DNA from: Candidatus Baldrarchaeota archaeon
GTDB lineage: Archaea > Asgardarchaeota > Baldrarchaeia > Baldrarchaeales > DXJG01
Length of the DNA stretch: 22,108 bases
Direction of reading: 5' to 3'
Assembly (NCBI GenBank): GCA_030587435.1
Contig: JAUQZC010000111.1
Span: 1 to 22,108 of the forward strand
Shown here: piece after piece, positions 7,982 through 15,161 of the stretch
Numbering within the stretch: the stretch's first letter is position 1
How the letters are laid out: the number at the start of each line of letters is the position of its first letter
Translations under genes and position numbers: made by a program
The notes under the pieces: generated by a model
Told to the model about the DNA's origin: nothing
Database searches by the model: none
What the model saw: the letters and a program-made list of their open reading frames with translations, nothing else

Positions 7982-8041
7982 ATATATCAAAACCTCGCAA
8001 CAATATACTCCATATATCAAAACATAGCAGCATCAATCCAT
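7982..8041. repeat. Two imperfect 30-bp tandem units
   Basis: The sequence ATATATCAAAAC recurs exactly 30 bp apart (7982 and 8012). Each copy is followed by a related GC-A/G-CA stretch; about 20 of 30 positions match. It lies just before the broken oxidoreductase gene and could be its old promoter or regulator region. Low significance alone. Confidence 0.35.
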
Positions 8042-8077
8042 TCTTTCCATTAGAACCCAAAAATAAAGGTGAAAGCT

Positions 8078-8529
8078 ATGAAAAAAGTATCTGCCACTTG
8101 CCCCAGAGACCGCCATGATACATGCTCTCTAATGGTTTCGTCAAAGATAATAAAGTTATAAAAGTCGAAAGGCAGAAAGAATCACCGTTCTCCAAACCGT
8201 CTGTTTTAAAGAAGTATTTAGTAATGTTAAGGACGGTTTGGTCATTACGGCTGTTGGTCTCCCAGACCCGCCTGCGGCTCCAGAAGGTCGCTGTGTTCTC
8301 CAGAGCCATCGGCGAATCTGAGTTCATCATTTCCAGCCCTATAACTCAAGGATTTCTTTGTTCAAAAGCTGCAAAATATATTGAATATGTTTACAGCAAA
8401 GACCGAGTTCTATATCCAATGAAAAGAGTTGGAAAGAAAGATGAAGGAAAATTTAAACGTATAAGCCGGGACGAAGCCCTGAAATTTCAACAAATCATCT
8501 TAGGAGATAACAAAATGATTCGTGTATGA
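8078..8529 (+). pseudogene. Molybdopterin oxidoreductase (formate-dehydrogenase-like) N-terminal remnant
   Basis: Only the iron-sulfur N-terminus of a large molybdopterin oxidoreductase remains. The start is intact: AGGTG at 8067-8071, 6 nt, ATG 8078, reading MKKVSATCPRDRHDTCSLMV. After about 20 codons the frame breaks near 8137. The +1 frame then continues VKDNKVIKVERQKESPF, is interrupted by about 145 bp of foreign-looking sequence (8189-8333), and resumes SPITQGFLCSKAAKYIEYVY, then KDRVLYPMKRVGKKDEG and FKRISRDEAL. It ends at a stop after some 75 family residues where about 600 more would be expected. The family's CPRDC-x3-C motif reads CPRDR-x3-C, so a cluster ligand is lost too. Frameshift, insertion, ligand loss and truncation together make it a dead gene. 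It lies directly upstream of hdrCBA. Confidence 0.82.
8189..8333. other. GC-rich inserted segment with nested inverted repeats inside the pseudogene
   Basis: This stretch separates two adjacent conserved pieces of the oxidoreductase remnant and matches neither. CCAAACCGTC (8192-8201) pairs perfectly with GACGGTTTGG (8232-8241). GTAATG (8221-8226) can pair with CATTAC (8243-8248), which is exclusive with the first stem. Then come GGTCT-ccc-AGACC and GGCTC...GAGCC. The second half is clearly richer in G+C than its surroundings. It has no recognisable protein and no clear terminal repeats or target duplication, so a known mobile element cannot be named. Confidence 0.5.
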
Positions 8530-8600
8530 AATACATAAAATATTGTAGAAGATTTCTGAAATATTTGCATTTTCTGTTAATACGTTACGACCAGCATTCC

Positions 8601-8613
8601 ATAACGTTGTTAA
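8601..8613. promoter_or_regulatory. Copy of the iron-sulfur promoter palindrome upstream of hdrCBA
   Basis: ATAACGTTGTTAA matches the minus-strand reading of the iscS promoter site (ATAACGTTGTTAT, 20089-20101) at 12 of 13 positions. It lies about 170 bp before hdrC, with CATATAAG just after it. Distance and orientation differ from the other two copies, so the assignment is tentative. Confidence 0.35.
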
Positions 8614-8714
8614 TAGCATATAAGAACAACTGCAATGCTTACAATTTTTATCTTTAAATGATCTTAAAGAAACACGTTTGTTGATAATCCATTTTCTTCG
8701 GAATTCTTACAAAT

Positions 8715-8729
8715 AAAGCTTAAAAATAT
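8715..8729 (+). promoter_or_regulatory. Putative TATA/BRE promoter of hdrCBA
   Basis: AAAGCTTAAAAATAT lies about 50-65 bp before the hdrC start. This is a normal archaeal spacing, placing transcription start near 8750. No palindrome overlaps it. Confidence 0.4.
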
Positions 8730-8779
8730 CAAGACTTAATTTTATCAAGTTAACATAGGTAAGCCTAAAGGGGATGAAA

Positions 8780-9343
8780 TTGAGTTCAACAAAACCGCTA
8801 ATTAAAATTGATGAAGAAACCAGCGACTTTGCATCCGAAATAATGGAAAGAGGGGCAAAAATATTTCCAAAAGAAGAATTAAAAAGACTTCTCACATGTA
8901 TCCAGTGCGGAACATGCTACGGGAGTTGCCCTTCTGGTAGAATAACCGCGTATCATGTTAGAATGATTATGCGAAAAGCGCAGCTCGGCCTTAAGGAAGA
9001 GGTATTAAGAGACGAAAACTTATGGAACTGCACCACTTGCTACACCTGTCAAGAAAGGTGCCCCAGAGAAGTTGAAACAACAGACATCATTCGATTAATT
9101 AGGAACATGGCTTTCGAAGCAGGGTACGTAAAAAAACCACATCTAATAGTATCAAGAAACTTCATTGAAACAGGACACAGCATACCTCTAAGAGATGAGG
9201 ACAAGGAAAAAAGAAAACGTGTGGGAGTGCCTGAAATACCTCCAACAACATTAACATTTCCTGAAGCACTAAAAGAAGTTCAAACATTAGTTGAAGCCAC
9301 CGGTTTTAAAGAAAAGGTTTTAAAACTCTTGGAGGAGGGATAA
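8780..9343 (+). CDS. hdrC: Heterodisulfide reductase subunit C (HdrC)
   Basis: This is the electron-transfer subunit that passes electrons from HdrA to HdrB in the cytosolic Hdr complex. About 187 residues carry two classical [4Fe-4S] motifs: C40-x2-C-x2-C-x3-C (CIQCGTCYGSCPSG) and C84-x2-C-x2-C-x3-C (CTTCYTCQERCPR). Between and after them are the helices typical of HdrC (ITAYHVRMIMRKAQLG, DIIRLIRNMAFEAG) and a conserved basic and proline-rich tail. TTG at 8780 is preferred over ATG at 8774: AGGGG (8769-8773) is then 6 nt upstream, whereas the ATG would abut it. It is followed immediately by hdrB with no gap, giving the classic C-B-A operon order. Confidence 0.93.
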   Translation: MSSTKPLIKIDEETSDFASEIMERGAKIFPKEELKRLLTCIQCGTCYGSCPSGRITAYHVRMIMRKAQLGLKEEVLRDENLWNCTTCYTCQERCPREVETTDIIRLIRNMAFEAGYVKKPHLIVSRNFIETGHSIPLRDEDKEKRKRVGVPEIPPTTLTFPEALKEVQTLVEATGFKEKVLKLLEEG

Positions 9344-10231
9344 ATGGCTAAATACGCCTTTTTCCTAGGTTGCATTGCACCCCTCAGATATCCAGGCCTT
9401 GAAGCCGCCACTAAAAAGGTCATGCAACACTTCGGTATAGAACTTCTAGATTTAAATGGGGCTTCGTGCTGTCCAGCTCCGGGAGTTTTCGGTAGCTTTG
9501 ACCTTTGGAACTGGCTTGTAATTGCTGCTAGAAACCTCTCACTTGGTGAATCGCTTGGCGCAGATTTAACAACCATTTGTAATGGTTGCTACGCAACCCT
9601 ACAGGAAGCATGGCACATCCTAAAGGAGGATCCTAGTAAGCGAAGAAGCGTAAATGAGGTTCTAAGTAAAGTTAATAGAACTTACAACGCTAAAACAGGA
9701 ATTAAACACATAATTGAAGTTTTTACCAATGATATAGGGATCGACAAAATAAAATCATCTGTTAAAAACCCTCTTGAAGGCCTCAAAGTTGCAGTCCACT
9801 ACGGTTGTCATTTCCTAAAACCTAGAAAAATCAGAGGACACGGTTCAAGTGAAAAACCGCATATACTTGAAGATATCGTTAAAGCTCTTGGCGCTAAACC
9901 CATATACTACAAAGAAAAATTACTTTGCTGTGGTGCAGGTGGAGGAGTAAGAGCAGGTAACCTAGACACAGCCTTAGAAATCACAGCAAGAAAATTGGAA
10001 AGTGTAAAGGAAGCTGGAGCTGACTGCATTCTTCATCCATGCTCCTTCTGCCATTTCCAATTTGATAGAGGGCAAGTTGAGCTTCGAGAAAGAAAAGGAA
10101 TAGAATTTGATGTTCCAGTGATTCATCTTGTTCAACTAATCGGCTTAGCGGTGGGAATAGATCCTAAGAGCTTAGGGCTTTACGAAAATGAAATCCCCCC
10201 AACATATCTAGATAAGCTTGGTTTGGGGTGA
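9344..10231 (+). CDS. hdrB: Heterodisulfide reductase subunit B (HdrB)
   Basis: This is the catalytic disulfide-reducing subunit. Its 295 residues hold two complete CCG domains, each expected to bind a non-cubane [4Fe-4S] cluster. The first has C10-x31-C42C43-x35-C79-x2-C82. The second has C155-x39-C195C196-x36-C233-x2-C236 (LLCCGAGGG, HPCSFC). All ten cluster cysteines are present, so the enzyme should be active on a CoM-S-S-CoB-like or other disulfide. The natural substrate is unknown; a non-methanogen would use something other than the methanogenic heterodisulfide. The ATG at 9344 follows the hdrC stop directly and is preceded by GGAGGAGGG. The stop overlaps the GTG of hdrA by 4 bp, implying translational coupling. 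Confidence 0.94.
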   Translation: MAKYAFFLGCIAPLRYPGLEAATKKVMQHFGIELLDLNGASCCPAPGVFGSFDLWNWLVIAARNLSLGESLGADLTTICNGCYATLQEAWHILKEDPSKRRSVNEVLSKVNRTYNAKTGIKHIIEVFTNDIGIDKIKSSVKNPLEGLKVAVHYGCHFLKPRKIRGHGSSEKPHILEDIVKALGAKPIYYKEKLLCCGAGGGVRAGNLDTALEITARKLESVKEAGADCILHPCSFCHFQFDRGQVELRERKGIEFDVPVIHLVQLIGLAVGIDPKSLGLYENEIPPTYLDKLGLG

Positions 10232-12621
10232 AAACCTTGGAAAATCCCCGTGTAGGTGTTTTTGTTTGCGAATGCGGTGGAAACATTTCTGATGTCGTAG
10301 ATGTTAAAAGAGTTGTCAAAGCAGCTTCAGAATGGGAAAACGTTGTTGTAGCAAGACATTACACTTACATGTGCTCAAAACCGGGAGTCGAACTCATAAG
10401 GCAATCGATTAAGAAAAAAGGATTAAATAGAGTAGTTATTGCATGCTGTACACCGAAAATGCACAGAAAAATGTTTGAGAGAAACGTGGAGGAAGAGGGT
10501 GTAAATTCGGCCTTTCTAGAAGTTGTTAATATCCGTGAGCAATGTTCCTGGGTTCACCACGAGGATCATGAGGGAGCAACCTTAAAAGCTATAGACCTCG
10601 TTAAAGGCGCTGTTAAAAAAGTTGAAAAAGCAATTCCCCTACATCCCGGTAAAATGCCGGTTAAACCCGCTGTACTGGTTATCGGTGGAGGTATAGCTGG
10701 CATAACCGCCGCTCTACGTGTTGCCGAAGCTGGAATAAAAGTATATTTAGTTGAAAAGGAACCCACAATCGGAGGCCATATGGCTAAGTATGCTAAGGTT
10801 TTCCCCACCCTAGATTGCGCTCAATGTATTTTAACACCTAAAATGGGAGAAGTTGCAGAAAACCCAAACATCGAGCTTTTTACACTCGCCGAAGTCGCAT
10901 CTGTCGAAGGCGTTCCAGGAGACTTTAAAGTCAAAATTAAACTCAAACCAAGAGGAGTGGACGTTGAGAAGTGCGTCGGTTGCGGAGCCTGTAACCGAGT
11001 GTGCCCTGTTGAAACAGTCTCCGATTTTGACGAAGGACTAGGGAAACGCAAAGCCATCTATATACCGTTTCCACAAGCAGTTCCCTCAGCTTACGTTATA
11101 GACTTTAATAGTTGCACAAAATGTGGAAAATGTGTCGAGAAATGTCCTAGAAAAGCTATAAACCTCGATGATACGGAAAAAGAAATAGAAGTAGATGTTG
11201 GAGCTATTATAGTTGCAACTGGTTTCAAACTTTTCGATTTAAGCGAATACGGTGAATATAAATACGGTACGCATCCAAATGTCATAACTTCATTACAAAT
11301 GGAGCGATTGATGAACGTAACAGGTCCAACAAGCGGTGCGATCGTTCGACCTAGCGACGGCGGCGAAGTTAAAAAAATAGGCTACGTTCTTTGCGCAGGG
11401 TCAAGAGACACAAACAAGGGTAAACCCTATTGTAGCCGTGTATGTTGCCTATATGCGACCAAACAAGCATTAATGATGAAGGAATTCATGGAAGGACTAG
11501 ATATATGGATTCACTACATAGATTTAAGAGCAGCTGGAAGAAGATACGAAGAATTCTACAAAAATGCTCAAATCGAAGGAGTAAAATTCGTTAGAGGAAA
11601 AGTATCAGAAATAATTCCAGATGGAGACCAACTAATTGTTAGAGCAGAAGACACAACGCTAGGCAGACCAATAGAAAACAGATATGACCTAGTAGTTTTA
11701 TGTCCACCAATAGTGCCAAGCCCAGAGATAACTAAGCTAGCCGAAATACTAAAAATTCCACTCGATGAAGACGGCTTTATTCTTGAAAAGCATCCAAAAC
11801 TCGACCCTGTTGCAACAAAACGTGAAGGAATATTTGCTTGCGGGGTCATATTAGGACCAAAAGACATTCAAACATCTGTTTCGGAAGCAGAGGGAGCAGC
11901 TGCAAAAGCAATAAACTTCCTAATACAAAAGGAGAAAATCATCGAACCAAACAAAGCTTATCTTGCTGTACCTGAAAGATGCGATGCTTGTGGAGAATGT
12001 ATCGAAGTATGTCCAACAGAAGCAATTTCCGTTGCAAGCGATAAAGTTGAGATAAATGAAATTCTTTGCAATGGATGTGGAGCCTGTATACCAGCGTGTC
12101 CCAAGGAAGCCTTAGACCTTAAAGGACTATCTGATGAACAATTGATGGCTGAAATAGAAGGTGTACTAACCGGATCAGAGTCTGAAATTAAAATACTTGC
12201 TTTCGTAGAAAATGAAATCGCCTACACAGCATTAGACTTAACTGGAGTCGCACGGCTATCCTACCCGAGTAGCATTAGAGTTATACCTGTACCCTCCACC
12301 AGTAGACTAAAGTTAAAGCACATCTTGTATGCTTTCGCGAAAGGTGCTGACGGTATAATGTTCTTAGAAGCTCCAGAACACGAGGGACCCTTTGGAAAGG
12401 CACATGCAATCGCTGAAGAAAGAATCGAAAACTACAGGTTCGACATTGAAGACTACGACATTGATAGCGTAAGAATATGGTTCTCAAAAGTCTACGTCCC
12501 AGACTGGAGGAAACTAGTAAAAGTCTTTGAAACCTTCGACAGAATGATCAAAGACGAAGGACCAATAGACCAAGAAACAAGGGAAAACATACTTAAAAAA
12601 TTAGAGGAAGAAGGTGAATAA
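10228..12621 (+). CDS. hdrA: Heterodisulfide reductase subunit A with fused, cysteine-less MvhD-like domain
   Basis: This is the FAD subunit of Hdr, the presumed site of electron bifurcation or confurcation. In 797 residues one sees the N-terminal HdrA cluster domain (VFVCECGGN, YMC, ACCTPKMH, REQCSW); the FAD Rossmann motif GGGIAG near 153; the HdrA signature TLDCAQCILTPKM; two ferredoxin motifs from C249 and C296; the FAD-proximal C-x12-C-x3-CC (CAGSRD...YCSRVCC); and two more ferredoxin motifs from C585 and C614. Residues about 655-770 resemble MvhD (ILAFVENEIAYTALDLTGVA, FAKGADGIMFLEAPEHEG), but the cysteines that bind its [2Fe-2S] cluster are absent. GTG 10228 overlaps the hdrB stop. No hydrogenase or intact formate dehydrogenase partner is in the window. 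Confidence 0.93.
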   Translation: MKTLENPRVGVFVCECGGNISDVVDVKRVVKAASEWENVVVARHYTYMCSKPGVELIRQSIKKKGLNRVVIACCTPKMHRKMFERNVEEEGVNSAFLEVVNIREQCSWVHHEDHEGATLKAIDLVKGAVKKVEKAIPLHPGKMPVKPAVLVIGGGIAGITAALRVAEAGIKVYLVEKEPTIGGHMAKYAKVFPTLDCAQCILTPKMGEVAENPNIELFTLAEVASVEGVPGDFKVKIKLKPRGVDVEKCVGCGACNRVCPVETVSDFDEGLGKRKAIYIPFPQAVPSAYVIDFNSCTKCGKCVEKCPRKAINLDDTEKEIEVDVGAIIVATGFKLFDLSEYGEYKYGTHPNVITSLQMERLMNVTGPTSGAIVRPSDGGEVKKIGYVLCAGSRDTNKGKPYCSRVCCLYATKQALMMKEFMEGLDIWIHYIDLRAAGRRYEEFYKNAQIEGVKFVRGKVSEIIPDGDQLIVRAEDTTLGRPIENRYDLVVLCPPIVPSPEITKLAEILKIPLDEDGFILEKHPKLDPVATKREGIFACGVILGPKDIQTSVSEAEGAAAKAINFLIQKEKIIEPNKAYLAVPERCDACGECIEVCPTEAISVASDKVEINEILCNGCGACIPACPKEALDLKGLSDEQLMAEIEGVLTGSESEIKILAFVENEIAYTALDLTGVARLSYPSSIRVIPVPSTSRLKLKHILYAFAKGADGIMFLEAPEHEGPFGKAHAIAEERIENYRFDIEDYDIDSVRIWFSKVYVPDWRKLVKVFETFDRMIKDEGPIDQETRENILKKLEEEGE

Positions 12622-12651
12622 TCCGCAAATAAAAAGTTAAAATGTTAAATT
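12622..12651. terminator. Bidirectional T-rich region between hdrA and the lipoyl-carrier gene
   Basis: The convergent genes are 30 bp apart. The + strand has TTTTATTTTTT beginning at 12649, and the minus strand reads TTTTAACTTTTTATTT across 12629-12644. Such T-runs can end archaeal transcription from both sides. Confidence 0.4.
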
Positions 12652-13083
12652 TTATTTTTTGGCTTTTTCCATTTCCTTCTTTAACCATTCCTCTAGTTTC
12701 GCGTGATCTGACCCTGGTATCAGATTTTTAAGTTCTTCTTCTAAGTTTGTGGGCTCTATTACCGCAATCCAACCTTTCCCGTAAGGATCTTCATTTATTA
12801 ACGACGGATTCTTTTGTACTTCCTCGTTCAGTTCAACTATTTTTCCCGAAACTGGGGACTTCAATGGCCCAACCCATTTGCCGCTCTCAATTGTTCCAAG
12901 GGTTTTTCCTTGTTTTACTGGTTGACCTACCTTCTTAGTTCTAATAAACAGTATTTTCCCTGCGGCACTTTGCGCCCAGTCATTGTACCCTACTCTTACC
13001 TTTCCATCTTCTACTTTCGCCCACATATGGTCAGGGTGGTAGTAGAAATCATCTGGGAATTCATATCCTTCTATCTTAACCAT
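12652..13083 (-). CDS. GcvH-like lipoyl-carrier protein (possible Hdr-associated lipoate-binding protein)
   Basis: A 143-residue lipoyl-domain protein. The conserved start block FYYHPDHMWAKVEDGKVRVG, the lipoylation site K69 in TIESGKWVGPLKSPVSG, and INEDPYGKGWIAVIEP are all present, so it should carry lipoamide. Length and order match GcvH of the glycine cleavage system, but no glycine cleavage P or T gene is in the window. The gene converges on hdrA. Sulfur-oxidising sHdr clusters contain related lipoate-binding proteins (LbpA), so a role as a thiol/disulfide carrier for Hdr is plausible; ordinary GcvH is the alternative. ATG 13083 is chosen, with GGAGGAG about 7 nt upstream, rather than an ATG at 13119 that would include this site in the coding region. 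Confidence 0.82.
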   Translation of the reverse strand: MVKIEGYEFPDDFYYHPDHMWAKVEDGKVRVGYNDWAQSAAGKILFIRTKKVGQPVKQGKTLGTIESGKWVGPLKSPVSGKIVELNEEVQKNPSLINEDPYGKGWIAVIEPTNLEEELKNLIPGSDHAKLEEWLKKEMEKAKK

Positions 13084-13251
13084 TTTAATACTCCTCCATC
13101 CACTGTTACATCTACTCATTATGCAACTTAACTTAAAATATTATTCCATCCTTTATCGATTAAGCTAATGACGTACATAAAAGTTGATTTGTTAAGTTGA
13201 ACATTGAAGATTAAAAGAGCACATAAACTGTGGTGTTAAAATCGATGTGCC

Positions 13252-13953
13252 CTAATCTTTAAAAGTTATGTAAAAGCTGCAAAAATCATTGTTTCTTATA
13301 ATTGTCGACTTTAAGTCGACAACTACTTTTTTCCTGGGTTTGAAATGGCTGAAAATATAGGAAAAGCTTAACTCGTGAATTCTACACGGTATGTCCCTAA
13401 GATTCCCTTTCAATGTTTGACCAATTTCTTGGAAAATACAGTTCCTTATAACTATGGATATTTTCCCTTTACCCATTTTTTTAAGTTCACAATACATCCC
13501 CATATCGTTAAGCTCATCTCTAAGAACATCCCAGAATCTATCCGTCATCAAAATTTCTTCACCATACTTTCTCCTCAAACATTTAATTACATCCTCACCT
13601 AGAACATCTCCCACTACTTTGACCCAGGTATCTAATTCCTTGTTACCATATTTTTTAATGAACGCCTTTATTAAAGCCCGTGTAAGCAAAGGATAGTCTC
13701 TTGGAGGATATATGAACATAAAAGGTTTCTTAAGCCTGTAGACGGTTGCAGGTCTCCCTACACTTTCTTTTTGAATATCTGTTTCAACGTATCCATTTGA
13801 AGAAAGCTCATCTAAAATGTTTTTGACGGAAGTGTAACTTAGCCCTGTTTTTTGAGATATTTCAAGGATTGTAGCACACGGTTTAACAACTAAATATTCC
13901 AAAACCATCTGCATTCTCCCAAACTTGTCACGCGGCTCTGTACTCACAGTCAT
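13252..13953 (-). CDS. SufR-like winged-helix regulator with C-terminal cysteines
   Basis: The 233-residue protein starts with a winged helix-turn-helix (ATILEISQKTGLSYTSVKNILDELSSNGYVE, near 27-57) and a wing ending in GRPATVYRLKK. The C-terminal half has the cysteine pattern of COG2345/SufR-like regulators: C155, C172 (IRNCIF), C190 (DIPCRIHE) and C225 (DFCSFYI). In SufR these ligate an iron-sulfur cluster that controls DNA binding. Here the spacing is looser and the usual CPF is CIF, so cluster binding is inference. AGGTG lies 7 nt before ATG 13953. A perfect inverted repeat overlaps its promoter, pointing to self-regulation. It lies between a lipoyl carrier and a thioredoxin, and near two Fe-S operons. 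Confidence 0.65.
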   Translation of the reverse strand: MTVSTEPRDKFGRMQMVLEYLVVKPCATILEISQKTGLSYTSVKNILDELSSNGYVETDIQKESVGRPATVYRLKKPFMFIYPPRDYPLLTRALIKAFIKKYGNKELDTWVKVVGDVLGEDVIKCLRRKYGEEILMTDRFWDVLRDELNDMGMYCELKKMGKGKISIVIRNCIFQEIGQTLKGNLRDIPCRIHELSFSYIFSHFKPRKKVVVDLKSTIIRNNDFCSFYITFKD

Positions 13954-13985
13954 TCCAACACACCTGTTAACTTAAGACTACACAG

Positions 13986-14024
13986 CTAAGATATTCTGCT
14001 ATCTTAGAGTGACATATATATGAT
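13986..14024 (-). promoter_or_regulatory. Perfect inverted repeat and TATA box at the regulator promoter
   Basis: CTAAGATA (13986-13993), a 6-bp spacer, then TATCTTAG (14000-14007) form a perfect 8-bp-arm palindrome of 22 bp. On the minus strand the TATA-like CATATATATG lies just upstream, at about 14013-14024. The repeat therefore covers the expected transcription start of the regulator gene, a position typical of an autorepressor site. Confidence 0.6.
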
Positions 14025-14226
14025 CAATTAAATAATATCTAATTTCAAGTATTTAACACTTTGTAGGGGAAACGATTACATTTTGAATTAAATTTTAGAA
14101 ATTTTCTATAAAGCGTGATGTATTAAAAGTTTTGCATTTCGTTTTAAGTTTATTAACGGTGTTATAAAATGGTAGGTCTATTACTTAAAACATTGTGTGT
14201 TGTTCTTTAAAATAATAAAAGGTTAT

Positions 14227-14655
14227 CTATGTTGTTAAGTGTTTTCGAAGAGCTTTTTCTAGAGGACCTCGACCCACTGCTCCTACAATTTTCTCCACGG
14301 GTTTCCCGTTTTTAAAGATTATAAAAGTTGGAATACCCATAATATAGTATCTCTGAGCAATGTCAGGATTTTCGTCTACATTCAATTTAGCAACGATGGC
14401 TTTTCCAGCATACTTCTTTGCGAGAGCTTCCACCACAGGGGACATCATGTGACAAGGCATACACCATTCAGCCCAAAAATCAACCAGCACTGGCAAATCT
14501 GAGTTGTTTATAACTTTATCAAAATTTTCTGATGTAAGTTTAACAACCTTACCTTCCGAAAATGGGTGGGAAGTTGTTTTTCTTTGGGTTGATCGTAGTA
14601 GTTCTTTCATTTTTCTTTGAAGTATTTTTTCTAGTTCACGGTCTTCTTCGTCCAT
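14227..14655 (-). CDS. Thioredoxin with charged N-terminal extension
   Basis: A 142-residue thioredoxin-fold disulfide reductase. The redox motif C65-M-P-C68 lies in LVDFWAEWCMPCHMMSPV, the cis-proline is in IMGIPTFIIFKNG, and the rest of the fold is complete. The motif is CMPC where classical thioredoxin has CGPC, which would shift redox potential and partner choice. About 35 residues before the fold are highly charged (MDEEDRELEKILQRKMKELL) and probably helical, an extension most thioredoxins lack. ATG 14655 is chosen over an upstream GTG at 14664 because AGGTG sits 6 nt before it. It is divergent from the TrmB-like gene. It may supply electrons to the nearby thiol-dependent enzymes, but that is inference. 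Confidence 0.9.
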   Translation of the reverse strand: MDEEDRELEKILQRKMKELLRSTQRKTTSHPFSEGKVVKLTSENFDKVINNSDLPVLVDFWAEWCMPCHMMSPVVEALAKKYAGKAIVAKLNVDENPDIAQRYYIMGIPTFIIFKNGKPVEKIVGAVGRGPLEKALRKHLTT

Positions 14656-14720
14656 GTTTTTCACCTAATATTTTATTGTATTTTTTGCACATTAAAAGCA
14701 AAATATTAATAAGAACATCA

Positions 14721-14730
14721 ATATATAAAT
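14721..14730 (+). promoter_or_regulatory. TATA box of the TrmB-like gene
   Basis: ATATATAAAT lies about 40-47 bp before ATG 14768, the usual archaeal distance, so transcription would begin near 14750 just before the AGGGG ribosome-binding site. Confidence 0.5.
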
Positions 14731-14767
14731 TTATTGTTGAACCCGAGCAAAAGCCAGGGGAATACCC

Positions 14768-15139
14768 ATGAGTAAATTTGAGGTGTTTTTGCCCTCTAAA
14801 AGCCCCTTATGCATAGAAAAAATAAATCTACAAAACATTTTGAAATGTTGCTATGGGTTAAGTGATATAGAAGCTAATATTTTCATGTACCTTTTTGAGA
14901 AAGGTGAAAAAGACATAAAAGAACTATCTAAGAAATTTAATAGGGATCCTAGCGTGATTTACAGGATGTTGCAAAAACTTATAGAATATAGATTAGTAAC
15001 TAAAAAACTTGTAAAATCGAGGATAGGAAGATCCTATTATGTTTATATCAGTATAAATCGTGAAAAATTGAAAAAATATCTCGAAGAAATCATTGAAAGA
15101 TGGTATAAAACTGTTAAAAGCTTCATATCAACCCTATAA
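14768..15139 (+). CDS. TrmB-like winged-helix transcriptional regulator
   Basis: A 123-residue protein made almost entirely of one winged helix domain. LSDIEANIFMYLFEKGEKDI leads into the recognition region KFNRDPSVIYRMLQKLIEYRLV and a basic wing KSRIGRSYYVYISI. A C-terminal helix (KLKKYLEEIIERWYKTVKSFI) probably dimerises. It lacks the sugar-binding C-terminal domain of full TrmB proteins, so any signal must be sensed otherwise; C-C near residue 27 is a possible redox site. AGGGG lies 7 nt before the ATG. The CoA-binding gene starts 22 bp after the stop, so they likely share a transcript. Target genes are unknown. Confidence 0.78.
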   Translation: MSKFEVFLPSKSPLCIEKINLQNILKCCYGLSDIEANIFMYLFEKGEKDIKELSKKFNRDPSVIYRMLQKLIEYRLVTKKLVKSRIGRSYYVYISINREKLKKYLEEIIERWYKTVKSFISTL

Positions 15140-15161
15140 TTAATTTAATAGGCGAAGATTT

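Noticed and set aside
7859..8053. 64-aa + strand frame rich in Tyr, Ile and Ser
   Set aside because: It covers the promoter of the small minus-strand gene and the 30-bp tandem units; its composition reflects AT-rich non-coding DNA.
8076..8330. 84-aa minus-strand frame across the pseudogene insert, considered as the insert's own gene
   Set aside because: It reads mostly through antisense of the oxidoreductase remnant and shows no family I can name; kept only as an unexplained insert.
13124..13199. CAACTTAAC / GTTAAGTTG inverted repeat upstream of the lipoyl-carrier gene
   Set aside because: Nine-bp arms 58 bp apart in AT-rich DNA with no relation to the TATA box; chance is a sufficient explanation.
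14096..14108. TAGAAA-t-TTTCTA palindrome between the thioredoxin and regulator genes
   Set aside because: Short, purely AT-rich apart from two pairs, and not placed near a convincing promoter.
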